64,000 nt of DNA, taken from NCBI GenBank assembly GCA_947568835.1, contig OX387606.1, positions 18,323,940-18,387,939 of the forward strand, given 5' to 3'. The notes beneath the pieces are model-generated. The model saw only the letters and a list, made by a program, of their open reading frames with translations, did no database searches and had not been told where the DNA came from. Position 1 is the first letter of the stretch. Each line of letters opens with the position of its first letter. The DNA comes from Protonemura montana (lineage: Eukaryota; Arthropoda; Insecta; Plecoptera; Nemouridae). Position numbers and translations under genes: made by a program. Of the stretch, positions 12,204 through 22,100 are shown piece by piece.

Positions 12204-13587
12204 CCTCACGCTACCTCGGCAGGAAAGACTTCTCAACGTTTCGCTGCCTCCAAGATTCCACTCAAGACTGTCCGGTGATCGCATATGTTAATGGCTCAAC
12301 GATTCGTGCTCCTTTAATTTTTTTTAACGCACCTAACTACCTAAGCTCGAAACATTTCACTTTCATTGACGTTGTTGACTGACAAATTGTTGCTTTTGTC
12401 TTATGTTTAAAGTTAAGAGACACATATAATTAAGAAGATAATTTCTAGTGTCTACTAAATAACGCTGCCAAAAAGTAATCGGAGTTGATGATATTATCGC
12501 CAAGCGATGCAATACGGCCACTCTAGTGGTGATTTCTCCCATGAGTTGGTGCCCTCACTAGCCCTGGTGCCTTTGCGATTGCCAGGAGTTTTATTCTAAT
12601 AATGCTGATGCCATGATTGTTGTTGATGTAATTTAGAGCAAATCAATGAAATGTGAAATGCTAGACGCTCCCTTTTGTAAGCACCCACCTAAACTGATGC
12701 TAAGGAAAATTGTGCATCGATAAGAATGCTGCTGTCTACGGAAATTTGTCTGAAGAAAAAAACCTTTAATACATAGCTCTTACAGCTATTAAATTATTTT
12801 TTACTGAGAAAGAAGGTAAAATCGTTTGTATTTCGATCGAAAATGCTAGAACACAGTTGCAACTGTCCAATCTATTTGGCTTTCTTTACTGCACTTAAAC
12901 TCATTTAAAGCATTCCGCTTAGTTAAAACTGCCTTAGTTCTACAGAAGCAACAGAAAAATAGAATTCCTTCATTTCGGCTTTATATTATGTTCGAAAAAT
13001 TTCTCCTATCCTCAAACAATACCTATTACTAAAATTATTTTGTGTTCAGACAGATTTCTGTAAATGGCAAAGATAACAGCAATCAAGAAAAGATAAGTAA
13101 GTCAGTCATTACTCGATGGTTGTGTCGGTTTGTGAACGGCATGAAATGGTACATTTTATGCCCATGACTGGGCCAAAGGCTGCAGTACAACTCTAAGAAT
13201 ATTTTTAGTCAACTGTAATGTCACAGACACGTTAGTTAACTGCCCATTCTTCATTACTTCAATCATTGTGTTTTTGTTATTTTTTCTCTCTTTTGTACAA
13301 GGTTAATTTGCAGTTTTGATATTCGGTATGTACTACTAAAATATGAGATATTACAAACAAGTATCTTGAATCATCGGGAAACGTATGAACCCAGTGCTTG
13401 AATTAACTTAATTACATCATGAAATTGTTCTTATTATATGAATATTTGTATGGTAACCTCGTTAATTTCTACTCTGAGAAACGTCGTTACTGTTTTGGAA
13501 ATGAAATTATAAGACTAAGAACGGTTATCTCCATCTGAAAATTACTAAGACGGAATAAGATGGAACAGCCTGGCAATATAGGTTTTT

Positions 13588-13597
13588 AATAAATAAA
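13588..13597 (+). terminator. Overlapping AATAAA signals, possible SPT20 poly(A) site
   Basis: The sequence AATAAATAAA gives two overlapping poly(A) signals, sense to SPT20 and 1.4 kb after its stop. Earlier weaker sites cannot be excluded. Confidence 0.35.
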
Positions 13598-13894
13598 ATC
13601 AAGAAGTCGTCTGCCACAAATTACAATAGGTAGGTTGTTTAATATGTAAATTATGGCCAAGTGTGTAAATTATGTACTATTTATAATGTAATGTGTGTAA
13701 ATGTTTACGGAGAATGCTAACAGCAAGATCAAGATGGAATACGAAGCTTAGTAGTTGTTGCAATTGCAGCACAATTTATTACAGTTTGGATAAATTTCTA
13801 TAGCTGAGTTAAAGAAATGTGTTTATTATTGACGCTGAGCATTATTTATTACAAGAATATAAAAATCTTTTACAACAACTGGTATAAAATTATG

Positions 13895-13900
13895 TTTATT
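13895..13900 (-). terminator. AATAAA just after the EXOSC8 stop
   Basis: On the minus strand AATAAA begins 5 bases past the EXOSC8 TGA, and a GTTGTTGT stretch follows about 20 bases further. This would give an unusually short 3' UTR. TTTATT motifs at about 13820 and 13845 (plus strand) are alternative sites. Confidence 0.4.
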
Positions 13901-13905
13901 TAATA

Positions 13906-15119
13906 TCATGAACTTAGGGCCGTTTCCACAAGTCGATTAATTGCTGCCGCTCTCTTCATTGTTGTTTTGATGCATTTTTGTAACTGAGTGGGTGACAGGG
14001 TGGCACCACCAGGCTTCAAGAATAAGCACACCTCATCGCCTTTCACGGCAATTGTTAGCAGTCCGACACATAAGCTTTCTTCATCAGCACAGGGATCCGT
14101 TAAAAGAATGTTGCTAGAAGGTAAAACAGAACGAGGTACAGCAGTGAACCTACAGCAATTTAGTTACAAGTCGTATTCAAAATTGTTCTTACTCATCAAA
14201 TATGGCGTGCGTAACAGCTACTGGCAAGTTGTTTACTTGCAATTGGGATTTCTCCTTAGAAATAGTGGTGGTATCTTTATCAGCATCATATATTACTGTT
14301 GGCAGCTTGATACTTCGTAGGGCGGCGATTATAGCGATAATGCATGCGTCTGCAATAGAGCCATCATGGTTCAAGCAGATCATGTCGCAATAGAGAACCC
14401 ATACTAAATGCTCTGGTGAAATGCAAAGTGCTTTCATATCAACACACGCAGAGTTGGTGATCACATCAGCTACGAACTGACTTAAAACCTGGGCTTGATC
14501 ACTCGGAGGCCCAGGTCGGAACTTTGTCGAGCACAGAGCCGGTAGTTCCACATTGGGAATGAGGAAGCCTCTGTCTGGCGTTTTGGGATCTGGCTTGGTT
14601 AGTTCCTGCAAGTACAAGACATATATTTGTAGCCCTTATTGATGAAAATTTATATTCAAGAGAAACTAAGAAATACATACTGCTTTTATTCCGCAAACTA
14701 CGGTCGTGTCTCCTATCTTCACAATTGCTGAGCCATCAGCTGAGTTGATGGAACCAATGTTCACCGTAGCTGGTCTGAACTGTTCCAAGCCTCGACAATC
14801 TGGCCGTACATCATTTGCCTGTAATTGTCAACAATTGCTATAAGGTTGCTATAATATTGAATATTGCTAATTGAATGTATATCAAATTTAATACTCTTGA
14901 ACATTAGATTTTCCCACCATCTCACCTGACATGCTGCCGCTAACGAATAACCTCAAAATAAAAAAGGTATACGTACCAGGTAGTCCCTATAGTACTTGAG
15001 TGGATGAATGATTCTGCAACAAAATATAAAAGTTATTCATTTGTTCTTGATCGACTGAGGTGAGAATTACAGGAATAATAGTAAAATAATGCACAAAATT
15101 ACTTGTATTGAGCCGCCAT
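13906..15119 (-). CDS. EXOSC8: Exosome complex component RRP43 (complete, 5 exons)
   Basis: RNase PH-fold subunit of the nuclear/cytoplasmic RNA exosome ring, which processes and degrades RNA; the ring subunit is catalytically inert in animals. Exons in transcript order: 15119-15103, 15013-14977, 14818-14681, 14605-14193 and 14113-13906. They total 813 nt, 270 residues and a TGA stop, close to the 276 of human EXOSC8. The first two exons join to [18 protein letters not shown], matching the human start MAAGFKTVEPLEYYRRFL, and this decides the start. Family blocks follow: [88 protein letters not shown], and in the last exon [16 protein letters not shown]. The gene lies tail-to-tail with SPT20. 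Exon phases all agree. Confidence 0.95.
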
Positions 15120-15518
15120 GTTTTCCCGTCGTGCAGGATGCCTACCAATCGGGGAAAGCGCTCGACTCGGAGACTACCGCCTCGTTCAAAGCTGTGAATT
15201 TTTGTTTGGTTTAATAATAAATATTAAATACCAAAGGTTCAAGAAACCTTATGGGTAAATACGTTTACATTATATTTGAATCTTTAAGCAAAATGGAGCA
15301 AACTTTGCAGGATTTTCGGGCTGGGAACAAATAGCATAGTATTCTTCTTGCTACCTAACACCCACGACACACTAATCCTTTTCCTATGCTAACACGTCAA
15401 AGCTAGTCTTTGCTACGTCAATGTCAAGCAAACAAATTAATGTACCTTTGGGCCAAAGCTTTGAGCCAAAGACAATAGATAGCTTTGAGCCGAACGCTCA
15501 TTTGCGAGCTGTGCAAAT

Positions 15519-15549
<31 letters not shown>
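15519..15549 (+). repeat. Homopolymer of 31 G
   Basis: Uninterrupted G run of 31 bases, about 0.4 kb upstream of the EXOSC8 start codon. It could form G-quadruplex DNA. Its exact length is uncertain because such runs sequence and assemble poorly. Confidence 0.9.
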
Positions 15550-15550
<1 letters not shown>

Positions 15551-15950
15551 CCGCCACTTAGGAAAGAAATGTATAAGCAAGGTGGTGTATAGGTAAACTA
15601 AGGGTTGTATACACATAAACTGGTAGCAGAGCCCAAGTCCGACATTAGAGAATTGAGATTGTATAGATACAATGATCGATCAATGACCAATTTGAAATTA
15701 ATTAAACCAAAATTACACTCCTGTGACTTATCGACTTGAGATACGATTGTGTCGTGTAGGCAGAGTGTAGGGTTTGGGCGCCCGAAGCAAAACCCAAATT
15801 TTGTGCCCCGAAAAAAACTCAGGCAGCACGGCACACGCCAAAATTAAATGAAAACATTTGTCGACAAGAGTCAACACGTTGACGATTCATAAAATTGAAT
15901 AGACGATTTACAACAAGGCTATAGTACTCTAGCATAATCATATCACATAG

Positions 15951-16051
15951 CATAATCATAATCATAATCATTGACGATACCCATACCATGTACAATGTAC
16001 TAGTCAACGGGATAATAAATACAATAAATACAATAAATAAATACAATAAAT
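15951..16051 (+). repeat. AT-rich microsatellites (ATAATC and AATAAATAC units)
   Basis: A short ATAATC/CATAAT run at about 15951-15970 is followed by AATAAATAC-type units at about 16012-16051. Both are simple repeats with no other signal. Confidence 0.75.
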
Positions 16052-17179
16052 ATGAAATCGTAGAAACACGATACACGATATTAACACGATATTACAACAC
16101 AATATTAATTGCCTTTGGAATTACTGAAAATAAAGCCTTTTTGAAATCGTCTATCTACTTCTCAGAGAAATGCTTGTGCTAGGGCAAAAACATACTGATG
16201 CATTTCTTTGTCTGGAATACGATACATTTTCTACCCACTGCAGAGGTTATTTTTGGCGTAAGCTTACGTTAGCCCCGCGTACCCACTTTTTCTTGCGATA
16301 GTGTAAATCGATCATTCATTTCCGGAAAGGTTTGCTCTTCTCTGCTTTTATATTCAAGAAGCACGTGTTATTTTTACGTGTTAGTGAAAAATTTATTTGT
16401 AAGCGGAAATCTGCGATAACGTACGTATTTTCATATGATCTTATCATTCTGAAAATAATATGCCAACACCCGAAACTCGAAGTGTTGTAGGAGTACGTAC
16501 AGCTAATATGATGACAACGCAAAGTAATCGAACTATCTAGGCTCGACGCAGCGCCGACAAAGCACTGCAACACTCGAAAGTGTGGATATTGTTTCAATGT
16601 TAATTCAATGACAAATTCGCTGTAATTTGAGCATTTTTTTTCTGGAACTGTTCTATTTCAAGATACTGATACTGATACACACATATCGACACAATAGCTG
16701 TTCGAAACATCACTCTAAAACACATTCTGTAGCCAGCTCAGACTTCAAATTTGAGCTTGCTCGGGGTCATCATTCAGGCAACAATCTGTAGACAGCAAAG
16801 CACGAGTAAATCCGCCGGACCCGTGTAGCTGACAAATAAAAAATGTAATTTCCCCGTAGAAACGCCAATAATTATTGTTGCTAATGTGAAATAGGCGCGT
16901 GGTTGACGTCTAGCTCCACTGCAAATATGTGGTTAGCTCAATGCAAACCCTCATAATACAAGTGCTACACAAGTGAGTTGTTTAAAATACTATTCACTTT
17001 GGTGTCGCGTGAAAAGAGCGAGAGGCGATTGAAACGGGTTGAACTGGCGCCCCGTTTGTGTCGGTGTCGCGAGGCCCGAATGACAGGCGTATAATGTTAT
17101 TCCGTAAGTCTACAAAAGTGATCTTAAAATGTTCTCAAAATTATGTTGTGAACCCTGATTTGTGGGTTTAAGCACGAAA

Positions 17180-17480
17180 ATCAAAATTTAAAAATCCAGC
17201 CGGCCGTGGCCTCAGGGGCCCCAGGGACCCCGGCCGGCTGGAGGCCCCGGCGGCATTTGCCGCCTGGCTGCCCTGGCCAGTCCGACACTGCTCTTATCAC
17301 TTCGATGGCCGTTGAAAACCAGTCAGCCAGTGGAAGCTGAGCATTAGTGAGGGAGGGACCTTGGTCCTTGAGGGAGGGAGAGATCGATCCTTGAGGGAGG
17401 GATCGATGCACGTTGAGTGTGACGTCACGCGTACTGTGGAGCACCGCGCTCGGGCGATACTCTTTTGTCGGCTGGGCGCC
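17180..17480. other. GC-rich patch with small direct repeats
   Basis: GC-rich sequence in AT-rich surroundings, with a CCGGCCGG-rich core at 17198-17280 and a 24-base-spaced direct repeat of CCTTGAGGGAGGGA at about 17365 and 17389. A minus-strand frame of 126 codons crosses it but resembles nothing known. It may be part of an unrecognised repeat. Confidence 0.3.
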
Positions 17481-17616
17481 TGGTACTAATAGGCAGTTTC
17501 GATGCAAAATTTTAGACGGGCACGAGCCTTGGGCATAGATAGACATGCGATACACGCACACGTAATAGTGGTTGCCTACCTAACCAGGTTTATATGGCCT
17601 CATTTGGGTAGCCTAA

Positions 17617-17840
17617 GCGATTGATTGATTGTTTTTAACGACGCAATGTTTTGAAAACGGACTCACGCCACTTGTCTAATGGCATCGGTGAATGAGTGGA
17701 TGATGATGACGATATACCTAACGTAGCCTTGAAGGGGGAAGGGAAACTCGGTGCCGGCAGGTAGCCTACTCCTGTTGAAGAGCACCAAGGGGACCACCGG
17801 CTTAACGTCCCTTCCAAAGGACGGTACAACTCGAACTCGC
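17617..17840 (-). mobile_element. 3' part of a SINE related to the 5S-derived SINE at 45.25 kb
   Basis: Read on the minus strand, this copy aligns by eye with 45465-45690. It shares a CGTCCTT-GGAAGG start, the core TTAAGCCGGTGGTCCCCTTG (exact in both), a TTTCCC pyrimidine stretch, a CATCATCATCCAC block, a CATTCACCGATGC-like block and a tail of AATCAATC units. The 5S-like head is missing, so the copy is 5'-truncated. Divergence between the two is moderate, which suggests insertions of some age. Confidence 0.7.
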
Positions 17841-18668
17841 CTGCTGTTCAGAAATAATAGCGAATAGTGAATTATATATTTGTGAACAACACAAAAGACA
17901 AGTATTATATATTTGTATCATTATATAATTTTATTTTAAAGTCTAGCGTAATCAATGATTCCTTTGATTCCATGGACTGCACGCCCCTGAACATGGTCAT
18001 GTGTACGATTTTCACCCATTCAATACCCGACCTAGCGCAGTGTTGCTTTGTGATCTCGTAATAATGATGTTTCCAACACGCCAAACTGCTCGGTGACCAA
18101 TTGACAATCTTAGCAAAATCTTTAATTTCATTTAACCCAAAACATATTTCTGAAATGTGTAGCATCACATGCATCACATGCCCCAGGGGATAAGCGCACC
18201 ACAATTTGGGAAACACTGTCCGAGGATATGTTTATCAATAAAATAAATGGTTTGTAATCAAAACATTTTCTCTCTCTAAAATTCCAAAATTCTTATAATT
18301 TTTTTCATTCCACAGATTACTCGATTATTTTGAGATTGGGATTTTGAAGAAAGATGAGGATATGCAAATGTATGTGGACAGGTATTTGGGTGATACACTG
18401 AACGAGTTGTCAGATAATCTTAAGCCGTATTTTCTTTTAATAAACGTTTGCACCTTCTCTTCTGCAAGGTTACAGTAGCAAATATATAAAATTGCAATTT
18501 GTATGTATAAAATAAAAGAAATTATATAGCAACAAAGTTTCCCACAGCTTTTTAGGCAATAAAAGTAAAACAAATGTAAAAATCATCAAAACATCTAACA
18601 ATGAATTTGTAAAAATTACTTTCATTAAAAATCAAGGTAAATACTAGAAGTAGTTGTGTGACATACCC

Positions 18669-18741
18669 GGGTCACAGCTGGGATTTGAATCCTTTGGCAC
18701 TCAAGCCAGATAAAAGTCTATCACAAATTACTAGGCCATAA
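18669..18741 (-). repeat. tRNA-like sequence with A and B boxes (tRNA pseudogene or SINE head)
   Basis: On the minus strand TGGCCTAGTAA resembles the RNA polymerase III A box (TGGCNNAGTGG). GGATTCAAATCC, about 40 bases on, matches the B box. The arms do not fold cleanly into a functional tRNA, so a decayed tRNA gene or the head of a tRNA-derived SINE is more likely. Confidence 0.4.
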
Positions 18742-19193
18742 AAGTGAGCCTTGATAAAGTTGCACTTGGAAATTTTATCTAGGAAACCGTTTGGCTTGTC
18801 TGATGATATATATTGAAGGCATTGGGCATGTAGAAACTATAAGATGGAATAATAATTGAAATTGAATATCATTTCTATTACCTGATGTATGCATAGATTA
18901 AAAAAATCTTTCCATTTTAAAATAACTCCGACCATCAGAAACGTAAAAAATTAATAGTATTGCACTAGTCGTCAATGGTTTCAATGGAATGAACAAGTAA
19001 CAGGAATTGTGGTTGGCACGTACCAATAGTCTAAAACACCCTGGTAATCTACCAGAAATAATTCAAGTCTCTTTCAGTGTGCATTGGATGCAAGCAAGAC
19101 AGAAATGTCAACAGACTTCCAAACTAAATCAGCCAACAGCATATCTTTACAACGAGCTTTAAGTACCTACACATAAATGCCGACCGGTCTTTA

Positions 19194-22100
19194 TCACTTG
19201 GGGCCGACATTCTCCCAGTTGGCTAAAGCCTTGAGGTCGACCGTCTCAAAGTGCCACTTCTGGGTAATAGCTTTAACATCGCACGTCGCTACATATATCC
19301 GTTTAGCGCCGGGATCAGAGTCCAGGCAGCGCGGATTGCCACCGTGCACGAGCCACTGATGCTCCGAGTCGTACCGCCACAGCTGGTTGCCCTGCATACC
19401 GTGGCATGAGTACAGGTTCACACTGGACTTGGTCTCCACCTGAGAAATGAGCACTTTCGTTAGCATTATGTACTCGGAGCACACTAGGGCAGATATGGCT
19501 GGGCAAGGGATATGTTACATGCAAAAGTATCTTACAATTAACATAAAAATCTTCGTTTTGAAATATTTATTTTTGAAAACAAACTGTAAGAAAAAAAGAC
19601 TCAACCCAAAATATCATCGATATCATGATTCCTCCAATGCCGAAGAGAATGTTTATTTAAATTTAGAACTTGGGCGTTTTTGTCCTCCACATACCGATGC
19701 GACGTCCCAGCAAAGGGTGCGGCCTCGCGGCCGAATGTCCTTGTGCCACGTGAGTGTGAAGTTCTGTTCGCGTTTGCGGCCCGGTGTGTCCTTGGCGCAT
19801 TCCGCCAGGCCAAACGATTCGTCAGCACCAGCGTTGTTGGTGTCCACACACAGTTCGGGTGCGCCCACACTTCGAATCTACTCAAAAAGAAACAGTATCG
19901 AATACAAGTTGCAACAGAAAACAGTTGTAGGAAACAAAAATGAAACTTTTAGAGTGGTTTTATCCAGTTTCATCCAGGAAAACCAATCCAAAGGTGAATG
20001 TAAATTTCAAATTAAAATTTTGAACACAGAATGTGAACGCAGACCAAGCTTTTATGATCAAGTTATACAGCATGGTGATATGACTTAAACCACAAATCCT
20101 GCCTCTGCTAAAATTACCTCGCCCTGTGCAAAGTCTGGCGGCTCGATGGGTGGGTACTTCAGTGGCAAGTCAAATGCGATGTTCTTCATAAACCAACTGA
20201 ATGGTTTGCAGTTCAGAGATGCTCTCAACCGCTTTTGTTCCGTCAAATCGCCAGCGTCAATGGTTCGGTAGTGGGGTCGTCTCTTGTACAAGTATTCCGC
20301 ATATTCGTCCATCCAAACCTGAAGAGCACATTGAAAATTGAACGAAAGGTAATTTTTTCACGCTAAAAACGGTTACGGCAAATGGCCCAATGACTCAATT
20401 TTTTGACAATAGGGTCATTCCATGTGTAATCACTCACCTCAAACTTTGACCGACCCAGATTTTGATGAAAATTGGTATACTTGTTAAGTTTGTTGACTTA
20501 GGGGCTATTTTTTAATTTTTTTTTTTTTGGTCCAACCGTTCGGATATTACAAGGGGGGGAAGTTGGGGTCATTTTGCCCCCCGCGCGTGTAGTGACCACC
20601 CTTTCTACGCAATATCTAGGGTTCTATGGGAGCTACAGAGCTGGGAAAAAAATCATCTGAAAGGTAATTTCATACCCTACCTGAATATGGAAACAAAAAT
20701 GACGATATGTTAATACGAATTTAATTGTGATTTTACACATCTGCATTTTCCAAAATGACCATATCGCTGATGAGTCATTTTTGATTTGCCTGATTTTTTT
20801 TCTATATGTACAGAACATACATATGATCATGTGTTCCAAAAATCAAGATGGGTGTTCTACTACTTTCCAAGAAAAAAAAATGTTTTCTGCAAATTCATTC
20901 ATAATATAAATTAATATGAACTGAATTTAAGACAACATTCAAGAAAATGATCATTACTTACAATCATAGCTACTATGAAGTACAAATTTGCATATCTTAA
21001 GAGAGATGTAGTTTACCTTATTGAGGTACATATTTTATAAGCCCTGCTGTTGCCCTGTTGGTGTCTGTAGCCGACAAAAAGTATGTTCGACCAGTTGCCG
21101 TGTTGGGGTCGGCCAGTGTTAAAACATCAGCAAAAGCTACAATTAGTTTGTCTTGTACACTGGGATAAAAATATGATGGAGCTGGTCCATGAGGGTGTAG
21201 AAAGTTGACTTGAAGTTCAAGAGACTGTGATGATTTTTCAAGAACACACGCTAGCCACCAGTCTTCGTTGTATGCTACAGTGATGAAACTGCCCACGTCT
21301 TTGAACTCAAACTCGGGTATTTCTGCTGCTGTTGCTTCCTCCTCTTCTTCTTCTTCTTCTTCTTCTCCTTCTTCATTTTTCTCAACAATCTTCACAATGT
21401 TGATTTCTTCAGAAAGAGAAAAGTGTTTCACATGTAAGGAAGTTAGCGATTTTGGGTAGAACGCATGAAAGCTTCTTGTGCCTACGATAGTTTTTAATTC
21501 TTTGAATCGTTCTTTAAGTTTGATGCCATTTGCTGTAATCTCTTCATTGGCTACAAACACAAAATTTACAGTCCACACATTTTCTGTTGCCCACCGGTAA
21601 AAGTCTATCGGCGTCATTATTTGGTCGGCATATGGTTTCTGTAAACTTGCCCGTGCTGCATTTCGTTTTACAGTCCCACCAACTCCATCGCATGGTCCTT
21701 TACCGTGGGATGTGGCAAAAAAATGCCACTCAGCAGTTAGTTCGAAGTCAACTTCATGATGGCACAAGTTGGAAAAATTCTTCTTATTCTTATATTGGGC
21801 TGCCGCTCCATCAGAAAAGTAAATTAAATGGGATACATCCGAAATGTTTTGTTTCAGGTGTCTTATCAGGTGCTTTTGGAAAGTGTGCACAGTAACGGTG
21901 TCATGAGTTAGCGAGTCAGAAATGACAACGTAACTTAAATGTTGTATGTCTCGATCTTCAGGCTTAAAGTAACACACAAATGGGTGAAGGGTGCATTGGC
22001 TGTTATTCCAATGGTAACCTTGTGCAGCATCCTGGAGCACAAAAGAATAATTCTCAGCGAAGTCGCCCACTACTAAAACTTCCCCTGGTTTAAGGTTGGC

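Larger units (their letters stand above)
12204..13905 (+). other. SPT20 3' UTR and convergent spacer to EXOSC8
   Basis: AT-rich and non-coding. Most is probably SPT20 3' UTR, ending near overlapping AATAAA motifs at 13588-13597. The remaining 0.3 kb separates the convergent SPT20 and EXOSC8 transcripts. No structured RNA or repeat was recognised. Confidence 0.55.
15120..19193. other. Intergenic repeat-rich region between EXOSC8 and GALNT10
   Basis: No gene recognised. It should contain the EXOSC8 promoter at its left end and the GALNT10 3' UTR at its right end. Contents listed separately are a long G tract, short AT microsatellites, a GC-rich patch with small direct repeats, a SINE fragment and a tRNA-like relic. 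Near 15450-15500 the phrase GCTTTGAGCC appears twice. Confidence 0.6.

Noticed and set aside
17181-17561. Minus-strand 126-codon frame in the GC-rich patch
   Set aside because: Low-complexity translation without known domains or splice context.
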